From an uncultured Spartobacteria bacterium (GTDB lineage Bacteria > Verrucomicrobiota > Verrucomicrobiae > Chthoniobacterales > UBA6821), in assembly GCA_903919105.1 (NCBI GenBank), contig CAIXGT010000029.1, forward strand, positions 1-11,621: DNA of 11,621 nt, given 5' to 3'. A model generated the notes under the pieces. It searched no databases. It saw only the letters and a program-made list of their open reading frames with translations, and was not told where the DNA came from. Both the position numbers and the translations under genes were made by a program. Each line of letters begins with the position of its first letter. Positions within the stretch are counted from its first letter, which is position 1. Shown piece by piece: positions 1 to 6,261 of the stretch.

Positions 1-329
1 ACCTTCACACCCTCCCCAGAGATGAAGTCCTGCTGGTAGTCGTGGAGAGACTGACCCGCGATCAGGAACTCATCGTAGTTGGCCAGATTGTCATTGCGGG
101 TCCAGCCCGGGTATTTCCTCAGCAGGAGAGCAATCGCTGAGGTGGGAAGCTTTTCCGAGAGGTATGCAAAGTCGAGATCCTCGCTCCGTCGGTGGCCAAT
201 CCTGAGTGTCAGGGCCGTTCCTCCGATCAGGATTCCACCCCTCAGAAGTGGTTCCACCCGCAGCTTCAGCCACAGATTTCGTGTCGGTTCGGGAAGCAGA
301 TCGAGATGAGAGGTCATGGGAGAACTCAT
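1..329 (-). CDS. AbiEii/AbiGii-type nucleotidyltransferase, toxin-like (partial, C-terminus off the window)
   Basis: Reading the - strand from the ATG at 329-327 gives an open frame of 109 codons that leaves the window at base 1. Around residues 36-54 it has GGTALTLRIG followed by RRSEDLDF. This is the nucleotidyltransferase signature of the AbiEii/AbiGii family: a Gly-rich motif, then the metal-binding DxD, here D51 and D53. Members of this family are the toxins of type IV-like toxin-antitoxin and abortive-infection systems, and some transfer nucleotides to tRNA. The start overlaps the stop of the upstream HTH gene as ATGA, so the two are probably translated together. A second in-frame ATG lies at 317. 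No frameshift is seen in the visible part, and both catalytic Asp are present. The family call is firm from the motif; toxicity is inferred. It could instead be a non-toxic relative, because the C-terminal part is not visible. Confidence 0.85.
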   Translation of the reverse strand, partial: MSSPMTSHLDLLPEPTRNLWLKLRVEPLLRGGILIGGTALTLRIGHRRSEDLDFAYLSEKLPTSAIALLLRKYPGWTRNDNLANYDEFLIAGQSLHDYQQDFISGEGVK

Positions 330-838
330 CGTGACAAGGGGAGGGCCCTCTCCATATTGCGCAGGATCCGGGTGACCTCGGGTGCCGCGCTGTCGACTTC
401 ATCCGGCACCGCCGGGGATTGGGTGGTCAGCATCTCCCATTCACGCTTGAGGGCATCCAGACCGAATTCCCGGGCCAGTTCCAGCAACTGTCCGAAGCGG
501 GGATTCAGAAGAGCCTTGCGGAGATAGATCTCCTTCGGGGCCTTGGAGTTTGACCAGACCAGTCCGGGGTGGCGCTTGTTGAGGGTGAGTGGGGATTCTT
601 GGGTTCGGCGGGTGGGCGACATTTCCCGAAGGTCGAGTTGATAACCGATCGTCTTCGCCAACTTCAGCAGGTGATGAAGGGGGATTGTTCCGTGGGATTC
701 GGCCCTCCGAAGCATCGAGAGCGAAAGACCGCTTTTGTGTGCGGCGACGGCCTGGGTGAGTCGGAGAGCCTTGCGTTTTTTGGCAAGGGCGCGTCCGATT
801 GCCCGATGGGGCTCTGTTTTGGAAAGAGGGACATTCAC
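326..838 (-). CDS. XRE-type helix-turn-helix protein, probable antitoxin/autorepressor paired with the AbiEii-like gene
   Basis: This is a 170-residue protein starting at GTG 838. An in-frame TAG lies just two codons upstream and the next in-frame ATG is codon 42, inside the HTH, so the GTG start is well constrained. Residues about 12-70 form an XRE/Cro-like DNA-binding domain: IGRALAKKRKALRLTQ, then the turn and the recognition helix around SGLSLSMLRRAE. Residues about 90-166 form a second, mostly helical region (HPGLVWSN, ALLNPRFGQLLELAREFGL, then a Trp and a terminal RILRNME). From memory it resembles the small proteins encoded beside AbiEii-type nucleotidyltransferases, so this may be a fusion of an operator-binding domain and a toxin-pairing domain. 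Its TGA overlaps the ATG of the nucleotidyltransferase. Autoregulation through the palindrome at 851-866 is an inference. No good Shine-Dalgarno is seen: AGGG lies only 1 base before the start. Confidence 0.85.
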   Translation of the reverse strand: MNVPLSKTEPHRAIGRALAKKRKALRLTQAVAAHKSGLSLSMLRRAESHGTIPLHHLLKLAKTIGYQLDLREMSPTRRTQESPLTLNKRHPGLVWSNSKAPKEIYLRKALLNPRFGQLLELAREFGLDALKREWEMLTTQSPAVPDEVDSAAPEVTRILRNMERALPLSR

Positions 839-850
839 ACCCTAAAAAAA

Positions 851-866
851 CGCTCATATATGAGCG
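851..866. promoter_or_regulatory. Perfect 16-bp palindrome upstream of the HTH gene: operator or hairpin
   Basis: CGCTCATATATGAGCG reads identically on both strands. It ends 12 bases before the GTG start of the HTH gene, where an XRE-type autorepressor would bind. On the - strand it is followed directly by seven T, so in RNA it could also form a 6-bp stem with a TATA loop and a U-tract, like an intrinsic terminator or attenuator in the leader. The stem is short and only partly GC, so the operator reading is preferred. Both are inferences. Confidence 0.6.
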
Positions 867-925
867 ATTACAAGAGAAAAGTACGATTCTGTGCTACCCC
901 GCACCCAACCTTCTCATTTTCGCGC

Positions 926-941
926 CTTGGCGGCTTGGCGC
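926..941. repeat. Two tandem copies of CTTGGCG in the intergenic region
   Basis: CTTGGCGG is followed at once by CTTGGCGC, an 8-bp period. The flanks allow competing small hairpins: GCGCC at 922-926 with GGCGC at 937-941, or GCCTTG at 924-929 with CAAGGC at 941-946. No T-run follows on the + strand, so it does not look like a terminator. I recall similar CTTGGCG strings as intergenic repeats in environmental bacterial genomes, but I cannot check copy number here. Confidence 0.4.
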
Positions 942-970
942 AAGGCCCCCCCTCCCCATCTCCTATCTAT

Positions 971-999
971 TTGTCACAACTTAATTTTCCTCTTTTTAT
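971..999 (+). promoter_or_regulatory. Candidate sigma-70 promoter of the dcw cluster
   Basis: TTGTCA at 971-976 matches the -35 consensus at 5 of 6 positions. After a 17-bp spacer comes TTTTAT at 994-999, 4 of 6 for the -10. Transcription would start near 1006, leaving a leader of about 80 bases to the mraZ ATG, with the MraZ repeats at 1026-1065 just downstream of the start, as in known MraZ-controlled promoters. A TTGACC at 1010-1015 is the other possible -35, but nothing like a -10 lies 16-18 bases beyond it. Confidence 0.4.
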
Positions 1000-1025
1000 C
1001 TTTTTTACGTTGACCCTTTTCTCTT

Positions 1026-1065
1026 TTGGTGGGAAAAAGTGGGGCGTAGTGGAGGAAAGTGTTCT
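1026..1065 (+). promoter_or_regulatory. MraZ operator: four direct repeats at a 10-bp period
   Basis: Four decamers stand head to tail: TTGGTGGGAA, AAAGTGGGGC, GTAGTGGAGG and AAAGTGTTCT. Each has GTG at the same place, and the first three continue as TGGGA, TGGGG and TGGAG separated by 5 bases. This matches the MraZ-binding repeats known in proteobacteria (TGGGN units with 5-base spacers) and in mycoplasmas (AAAGTG-type units). Lying directly before mraZ, they are the expected site of autoregulation of the cluster. The GGAGG at 1051-1055 and a possible GTG start at 1059 are inside repeats three and four. Confidence 0.85.
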
Positions 1066-1085
1066 TTCTTCCCACTGCGCTCCCA

Positions 1086-1538
1086 ATGACCAAAGCCACC
1101 TCCAAATCGATCACCTACGCCGGGACTTTCGAGAGGTCCATGGATGCGAAAAATCGTGTCACGATCCCGGCAGCTTGGTTGAGCGGGGGCCCGGATGAGT
1201 TCCATGCAATTCCCGGACCGTCGGGTGATTGCCTCATCGTGATGCCTCCCGAGGAGTTCGATTCGATCGAGTCGCGCATCGAGCAGAGCGGCGCTTCCGC
1301 GCCCGAACGACGCAAGGCGATCCGCGCATTTTATGGACAGGCGCGATCTGTTTCCGCAGACAGCAATGGCAGGGTCCTTCTTCCCGATGAGCAATGCGAT
1401 TCCGTGAAGCTCAAGGGAGATGTCGTGCTGGTCGGCGGCCGTAGCCGTTTTGAAATCTGGAACGCCAAACGCTGGGCCGTCGTAAGTGCGGAGGAATCCG
1501 CATCCTACCGTCAGGTGGCCGAGTTGATCGGTCTCTGA
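1086..1538 (+). CDS. mraZ: Transcriptional regulator MraZ
   Basis: MraZ is a ring-forming DNA-binding protein that binds repeats upstream of its own gene and controls the dcw cluster. The 150 residues match the family's usual length (E. coli about 152). Two SpoVT/AbrB-like half-domains are visible: the first around residues 12-30 with DAKNRVTIPA (the family usually has DxKGR), the second around 92-100 with DSNGRVLLP, followed by VVLVGGRSRFEIWN, the typical MraZ beta-strand end. The ATG at 1086 is chosen because it gives the normal short N-terminus, but it has no Shine-Dalgarno. A GTG at 1059, in frame and 3 bases after GGAGG, would add nine residues (MFFLPTALP) and lies within the operator repeats. 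First gene of the cluster; 115 bases separate it from rsmH. Confidence 0.95.
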   Translation: MTKATSKSITYAGTFERSMDAKNRVTIPAAWLSGGPDEFHAIPGPSGDCLIVMPPEEFDSIESRIEQSGASAPERRKAIRAFYGQARSVSADSNGRVLLPDEQCDSVKLKGDVVLVGGRSRFEIWNAKRWAVVSAEESASYRQVAELIGL

Positions 1539-1653
1539 GCCGCATGAACCGATGACCCGCATCCAACACAAACTTAGACGCAACAGATTTCTCAGGGCCC
1601 ATCACGACCTCGCGACGACAACGTTCTCTCTTTTCACACCTTCCACCCCTTTC

Positions 1654-2604
1654 ATGAGCACCTCTTTCCGCCACGAACCCGTTCTGGCCAAGGAGGTCGT
1701 CGAATTCCTGCGCCCCGCTCCCGGCCGTACCATCATCGATGGGACCCTGGGGGGGGGAGGCCACAGCAGTTTACTGCTGAAGGGCGGGGCGCGGGTTATC
1801 GGTTTTGATCGCGATCCGGAGGCTCTGTCACACACACGTGAGTTTCTTGTCTCCCATGGTGAAAGCTTCACCGCAGTGGAGGGGAATTTCACCGGTGCGA
1901 TAGAAGCCTTGGCAGCCCTCGGAATCAGTCAGATCGACGGGGTATTACTCGACCTCGGGGTGTCTTCCCACCAACTCGACACTCCGGAGCGAGGTTTTTC
2001 CTTCCAGCGTGAAGGACCTCTCGACATGCGCATGGGAAACTCTGGGATGACCGCTGCCGACTTGGTGAACACGGCACCTGCGCCAGAGCTTGCCCGCATC
2101 TTCCGTGAGTATGGCGATGAGCCCCGTGCCATTCAGTTTGCGGCACGCATAGCCCGGGCGCGTGAGAAAAAACAGATTGTGAGCACCGCAGAGCTTGCCG
2201 AGTTGATAGCCGCCGGACGCACGGGCCCCCGTCACCCTGCGACCCGTGTCTTTCAGGCGCTCCGCATCGCCGTGAATGACGAAATCGGGTCGCTGGAGCG
2301 TGCATTGCCCGTGTTTACGTCCCTTCTGGCACCTGGAGGGCGGCTGGCCGTCATTACCTTCCACTCGCTCGAGGACAGGATCGTAAAGCATTTCTTCCGT
2401 CGTCACGCCATGAGCGAGATCGACGATCCCACATGGCCCGCTCCGCGTCCCAACCCCGAATACCTTTTTGAGGCGCTCACCCCGCGATCGGTGACAGCCT
2501 CGCCGGGAGAGCTTTCCTCCAATCCCCGTTCGCGCAGCGCCCGACTGAGGGTTGTTGAACGACTCGGATCAACCTTAACGCTAAAACAGGGAGTCCAACC
2601 ATGA
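1654..2604 (+). CDS. rsmH: 16S rRNA (cytosine(1402)-N(4))-methyltransferase RsmH
   Basis: RsmH (MraW) is a cytoplasmic SAM-dependent enzyme that methylates N4 of C1402 in 16S rRNA, at the ribosomal P site. The 316 residues fit the family. They begin with HEPVLAKEVVEFL, then the SAM-binding motif DGTLGGGGHS (29-38), the acidic FDRD (51-54), DGVLLDLGVSSHQLD (95-109) with GPLDMRM (121-127), AVITFHSLEDRIVK (232-245), and the C-terminal NPRSRSARLRVVER. The frame is open upstream to an ATG at 1552, but the extra 34 residues are basic and unlike the family, so the ATG at 1654 is preferred even though it lacks a Shine-Dalgarno. The stop overlaps the ftsL start as ATGA. The 115 bases after mraZ show no terminator or clear promoter. 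Confidence 0.96.
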   Translation: MSTSFRHEPVLAKEVVEFLRPAPGRTIIDGTLGGGGHSSLLLKGGARVIGFDRDPEALSHTREFLVSHGESFTAVEGNFTGAIEALAALGISQIDGVLLDLGVSSHQLDTPERGFSFQREGPLDMRMGNSGMTAADLVNTAPAPELARIFREYGDEPRAIQFAARIARAREKKQIVSTAELAELIAAGRTGPRHPATRVFQALRIAVNDEIGSLERALPVFTSLLAPGGRLAVITFHSLEDRIVKHFFRRHAMSEIDDPTWPAPRPNPEYLFEALTPRSVTASPGELSSNPRSRSARLRVVERLGSTLTLKQGVQP

Positions 2605-3005
2605 GCGTGAATCGCCGCCGCACCACGAACACGATCGAGGTGAATTTTCTCGCAAGGTGGCTTGTCATCGTTTTTCTGATAGGCCTTGCGGGGCTTTTCT
2701 TCGTCTATCTCAAGAACCAGCAGCATGCTGTCGGCAACCAGTCGCGCCTAATCGAGGCTGCCCTCCGGGAGGAGGAGGCCAGGGATGAGGCGCTGAAGGC
2801 GAAGATCACATCCATGACCTCACGCGGGGCTCTGCAGCACCGCCTGGACGATGGATACATAACTCTTCAGGCGATTCGCGACACGGCGATCGCCCGCATC
2901 ACGCCGCCCGCTCCGGCTGAAGTTGATGGGGTTCTGCGCACGGCCTCGCGCGATCCGGAAAGCCGGTTCGGTCCCGGGGTTCCCCAGCGCTCCGTTAACA
3001 GGTGA
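2601..3005 (+). CDS. ftsL: FtsL-like bitopic cell division protein
   Basis: This 134-residue protein has a basic cytoplasmic N-terminus (NRRR at 4-7), one membrane segment at about 18-37 (ARWLVIVFLIGLAGLFFVYL), and a charged, probably coiled-coil stretch at about 40-75. This is the architecture of FtsL, the small divisome protein that with FtsB and FtsQ activates FtsW-FtsI. FtsL diverges strongly in sequence, so the name rests mainly on topology and on position between rsmH and ftsI. The C-terminal 35 residues are Pro/Arg-rich and not FtsL-like to my eye. It has a good ribosome site: AGGGAG at 2588-2593, 7 bases before the ATG. The start overlaps rsmH (ATGA) and the stop overlaps a GTG of ftsI (GTGA). 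Confidence 0.7.
   Translation: MSVNRRRTTNTIEVNFLARWLVIVFLIGLAGLFFVYLKNQQHAVGNQSRLIEAALREEEARDEALKAKITSMTSRGALQHRLDDGYITLQAIRDTAIARITPPAPAEVDGVLRTASRDPESRFGPGVPQRSVNR
3000..3005 (+). promoter_or_regulatory. Ribosome binding site AGGTGA that includes the ftsL stop codon
   Basis: AGGTGA matches the 3' half of the full Shine-Dalgarno consensus and ends 5 bases before the ATG at 3011. Its last three bases are the TGA stop of ftsL. This favours ATG 3011 over GTG 3002 as the real ftsI start, since the GTG has no Shine-Dalgarno of its own. Confidence 0.5.
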
Positions 3006-4741
3006 AGAGTATGTGCGGGCGCATCGGGGTTGTCTGCGCCCTGCTGGTCCTCATCTTTACCGCCTTTGCCTGGCGGTTGATCCACCTGCAGATCCTCAAG
3101 CACGACTATTATCAAGAAATAGCCGCCAACAAGAATGATAGCAGAAAAGTGATCCCGGCACGTCGCGGACGGATTCTCGATAGGAACGGCGAGGAACTTG
3201 CGGTGAATATTCCCGTACAGATGGTCTATGCCGATGGCTCTCATATCCATGATCCGACAGCACTTGCCACGTTAGCGGCTCCGTTTCTGGAAGTGCCCGT
3301 CAAGGAACTTACGGAGAAGCTCACGACCAAGAGCAAGTATGTGGTGATCCGCAAGGGGGTCTCCGAAGAGAAGGCTCAGGACATGATGAGGGCAATTGAG
3401 AAAGCGAATCTCCATGGCCTCTATCTTCAGGAGGGATCCGTGAGGAGTTATCCTAACGGGGAGATGCTCTGCGATGTGTTGGGATATGTCGATCACACGG
3501 GGCATGGGGCCGATGGGATCGAGAAGACCTGCGATGCTGCCCTGACTGGCCAGGAGGGGTTCCGAATGATCGAACACGACCGTAAAGGAAGGGAGATCGT
3601 GGTCTATCGGGGTCAGGAACAATCTCCCGAGAACGGATCGGACATCCGTCTCTCCATCGACATGGGTCTGCAGGCGATTGCGGAGCGCGAGGTCGACGAG
3701 GCCTACAAGACGAATCATCCCGCCTCGGCGACAGCAATTCTGGCCGATCCCAACACCGGCGAGATCCTGGCGCTGGCCAGCAGACCGAACTACGACCCGA
3801 ACAAATTCAACGAAGCAAAGCCTGATCAAATGCGTAATCGCGCCATCTCGGACATGTACGAACCGGGATCGGTCTTCAAGATCGTCGTGACATCAGCCGC
3901 CTACAACGAGGGGATCGTCGACGACAAGACTCGGATCTTTTGTGAGAATGGACACTTTTCCTACGGGGGGAAGATCATCAAGGACCACCATGGTAGCGGC
4001 GACCTAAGTATTCCCGAGATCCTCATGAAGTCCTCCAACGTCGGTGCCGCCAAAATCTCGCTGAAAATGAAGGACCAGATGTTCTATGACTATGTCAGGA
4101 AATACGGATTCGGTACCCGTACTGGAATCCCCCTTCCTGGTGAGATCTCGGGGCTAGTAAATCCTCCCCACCGTTGGGATATGCTGACAAAGACGCGTAT
4201 GGCTTTTGGCCAGTCAATTAGCGTGACACCGATCCAGATGGTCATGGCGATGTCCGCGATTGCGAACGGCGGCAAACTTCTGAAGCCAAAACTTGTTCTG
4301 AGCATGGGGGAGGGTAGCAATGAGCTTCAGGAGCCACCTGTAGCCCAAGTAGTGAAGTCGGAGAGCGCCAACTACATCGCTAATGCGCTGGAGAAGGTTG
4401 TCGGCAACCAGGGAACGGCACCGTTGGCCCGGATCGAGGGATATCGCGTGGCCGGCAAGACGGGCACCGCACAGAAAATCAGTCCCCACGGCGGTTACCT
4501 GGAGGGGCGTTACATTGTCTCGTTCGCGGGCTTCTTTCCCGTCAATAAACCGAAAATTATGGGCATCGTCATCGTGGATGATGCCAAACTGGGCGAGACA
4601 GCAAATTACGGCGGTTCGGTGGCCGGCCCTGTCTTTGCAAAAATCGGAGAAAAAGCCGCGCGGCATCTCGATATGGATCCCGAAACTGCGTACTCAGTAT
4701 CCAAGCAGGGTTCTAGCACCACCGCCGTGAGTCTCCGGTGA
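3002..4741 (+). CDS. ftsI: Peptidoglycan DD-transpeptidase FtsI (class B penicillin-binding protein, PBP3/PBP2 type)
   Basis: FtsI cross-links septal peptidoglycan in the periplasm as partner of FtsW. The 579 residues begin with a single N-terminal membrane anchor (about 7-28), then the PBP dimerisation domain (RRGRILDRNGEELAVN at 54-69), then the transpeptidase domain. All three catalytic motifs are intact: SVFK (290-293, nucleophile S290), SSN (344-346) and KTGT (486-489). No PASTA domain follows; the C-terminus is a short Ser/Thr-rich tail. Two starts are possible: GTG 3002, which overlaps the ftsL stop, and ATG 3011, three codons later, with AGGTGA placed well upstream. I give the outer coordinate, but ATG 3011 is at least as likely. 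The stop overlaps a GTG of murE. Spo-type or elongation-type class B enzymes are the alternative, but position in the dcw cluster argues for FtsI. Confidence 0.95.
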   Translation: MKSMCGRIGVVCALLVLIFTAFAWRLIHLQILKHDYYQEIAANKNDSRKVIPARRGRILDRNGEELAVNIPVQMVYADGSHIHDPTALATLAAPFLEVPVKELTEKLTTKSKYVVIRKGVSEEKAQDMMRAIEKANLHGLYLQEGSVRSYPNGEMLCDVLGYVDHTGHGADGIEKTCDAALTGQEGFRMIEHDRKGREIVVYRGQEQSPENGSDIRLSIDMGLQAIAEREVDEAYKTNHPASATAILADPNTGEILALASRPNYDPNKFNEAKPDQMRNRAISDMYEPGSVFKIVVTSAAYNEGIVDDKTRIFCENGHFSYGGKIIKDHHGSGDLSIPEILMKSSNVGAAKISLKMKDQMFYDYVRKYGFGTRTGIPLPGEISGLVNPPHRWDMLTKTRMAFGQSISVTPIQMVMAMSAIANGGKLLKPKLVLSMGEGSNELQEPPVAQVVKSESANYIANALEKVVGNQGTAPLARIEGYRVAGKTGTAQKISPHGGYLEGRYIVSFAGFFPVNKPKIMGIVIVDDAKLGETANYGGSVAGPVFAKIGEKAARHLDMDPETAYSVSKQGSSTTAVSLR

Positions 4742-6261
4742 ATATTCCTGCCATGAATCTAGAAACACTCATTCAATCCACTCCTGTGATCTCCGTCATG
4801 GGGAGTCCTGATGTAACGGTCTTGGGCCTGAGTTGCGATTCCCGATCTGTCCGGGCCGGTGATCTCTTTATTGCGATTCCAGGATCCAGTGAAAACGGAA
4901 TCCACTTTGTCAGGGAGGCGATCGCAAGGGGAGCCATTGCGGTCGTGACATCTGAAGACATTTCCCGAAATGAGATCCCTTCGATAGCAGGGGTTCCTGT
5001 TGTGAGGGTTCCCGATGCTCGTGTGGCGATGGCCGCCCTTTCGGCAGCCTTCTACGGACATCCCTCCGCATCGCTTGCCGTGGCTGGTGTCACCGGAACG
5101 AACGGCAAGACAACCACGGCCTGGATTATCAGGCATCTCTGCGATGCAGTCCGCCGTCCTTGCGGGCTTGTCGGGACGATTGAGTATGTCCTTCCGGGTA
5201 TTGTCGAACCTGCTTCCAGGACCACGCCCGAGTCGATCGACCTGCAGCGGATGCTAGCCATCATGAGGGATGGGGGATTTCGGGCAGCAGCCCTTGAGGT
5301 CTCCAGCCATGCGCTGATGCAGCATCGCGTTGGAGGGGTCGAGTTCGACGCCGCCATCTTTACCAATCTCACCCAGGATCATCTCGACTACCACGGATCC
5401 ATGGAGGAGTACTTCGAGGCAAAGCGCCTGCTCTTCACGGGACTTGCGAAGCAGACCAAGAAAAAAGGCCGAGCGATCATCAACTCCGATGACCGTTACG
5501 GGCATCGTCTACTCGACCGTATTCAGGGTGTCCCGATCATCACCTACGGTCAGGGAAGCAGCTGTCATTTCCGTGCCAGTGACATTGCTTACACCGCGAC
5601 TGGCACCATCTTCCGATTGGATGCCAAGGGAAGAAGCTATCTGGTCCGGACTCCGCTGATCGGTCTCTTCAATGTTTACAACACCGTCGCCGCACTAGCC
5701 GCCACCTCGGCTATGGGACTTGAACTGCGCCGTGCCATTGCCGCTGTCGCAACGATCCCCCAGGTTCCGGGACGCCTGGAGCGCGTTGCTGTTAAGCGAA
5801 ATTTCCAAGCCTTTGTTGACTATGCCCACACGCCCGATGCGTTGGTGAATGTGCTCAGCACGCTCCGACAACTGAACCCCGCCCGAATCATCACGGTTTT
5901 CGGTTGCGGTGGTGACCGTGACCGGGCCAAGCGTCCTCTCATGGCGGCTGCCGTAGAGCAGAATTCGGATCGCGTGATTCTGACCTCCGACAACCCCCGC
6001 GGCGAGGATCCGCTGGAGATCATGAACGAGGCAGCAGGAGGCTTCCGTGCCCAGGGCCACGAAAGCTATGTCGACCGTGAAAGCGCCATTAGGCGTGCTG
6101 TGGAGATCGCGGCGCCAGGGGATATCGTGCTGGTGGCGGGCAAGGGGCACGAGGATTACCAAGAAACAGAGTCCGGCCGTCACCCTTTTGACGATGTCAG
6201 GGTCACTGCCCACGCGATGGCTGGGAAGGAGTTTGATGAAAGGGAGGAAGCGAGACGATGA
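4738..6261 (+). CDS. murE: UDP-N-acetylmuramoyl-L-alanyl-D-glutamate--2,6-diaminopimelate ligase MurE
   Basis: MurE is the cytoplasmic ATP-dependent ligase that adds the third residue to the UDP-MurNAc peptide. Visible are the N-terminal substrate domain (DSRSVRAGDLFIAIPG, 34-49), the P-loop GVTGTNGKTTT (117-127), ALEVSSHAL (185-193), the carbamylated-lysine region EAKRLLF (K229), and the C-terminal DNPRGEDP (418-425). The DNPR signature marks meso-diaminopimelate-adding enzymes rather than lysine-adding ones. Length of about 500 residues is normal. The GTG at 4738 overlaps the ftsI stop (GTGA). An ATG at 4753 gives MNLETLI, which is the more typical MurE N-terminus, so the true start may be there. 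The stop overlaps the murF ATG. Confidence 0.96.
   Translation: MNIPAMNLETLIQSTPVISVMGSPDVTVLGLSCDSRSVRAGDLFIAIPGSSENGIHFVREAIARGAIAVVTSEDISRNEIPSIAGVPVVRVPDARVAMAALSAAFYGHPSASLAVAGVTGTNGKTTTAWIIRHLCDAVRRPCGLVGTIEYVLPGIVEPASRTTPESIDLQRMLAIMRDGGFRAAALEVSSHALMQHRVGGVEFDAAIFTNLTQDHLDYHGSMEEYFEAKRLLFTGLAKQTKKKGRAIINSDDRYGHRLLDRIQGVPIITYGQGSSCHFRASDIAYTATGTIFRLDAKGRSYLVRTPLIGLFNVYNTVAALAATSAMGLELRRAIAAVATIPQVPGRLERVAVKRNFQAFVDYAHTPDALVNVLSTLRQLNPARIITVFGCGGDRDRAKRPLMAAAVEQNSDRVILTSDNPRGEDPLEIMNEAAGGFRAQGHESYVDRESAIRRAVEIAAPGDIVLVAGKGHEDYQETESGRHPFDDVRVTAHAMAGKEFDEREEARR

Noticed and set aside
91..402. Open frame of 103 codons on the - strand
   Set aside because: It overlaps the nucleotidyltransferase and HTH genes in another frame, and shows no domain or motif; the neighbouring frame has the clear GGTAL and DLDF motifs.
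922..946. Intrinsic terminator at the CTTGGCG repeat
   Set aside because: The stem is short, alternative pairings compete, and no T-run follows on either strand.
799..984. Short + strand open frame of 61 codons in the divergent region
   Set aside because: No ribosome site and no recognisable motif; its FAPWRLGAR stretch is just the translation of the CTTGGCG repeat.
1010..1038. TTGACC as -35 of the mraZ promoter
   Set aside because: The sequence 17 bases downstream (GAAAAA) is not a -10 and falls in the MraZ repeats; the pair at 971-999 fits better.
569..1198. Open frame of 209 codons on the + strand
   Set aside because: It runs antisense to the HTH gene, across the non-coding control region and into mraZ out of frame, with low-complexity content.
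1005..1583. 192-codon open frame antisense to mraZ
   Set aside because: Fully covered by mraZ, whose motifs are unmistakable; the antisense frame shows no family features.
3272..3829. 185-codon open frame antisense to ftsI
   Set aside because: A shadow of GC-rich coding DNA; ftsI is intact on the + strand with all catalytic motifs.
5695..6213. 172-codon open frame antisense to murE
   Set aside because: A shadow of murE; no independent start signal or domain.
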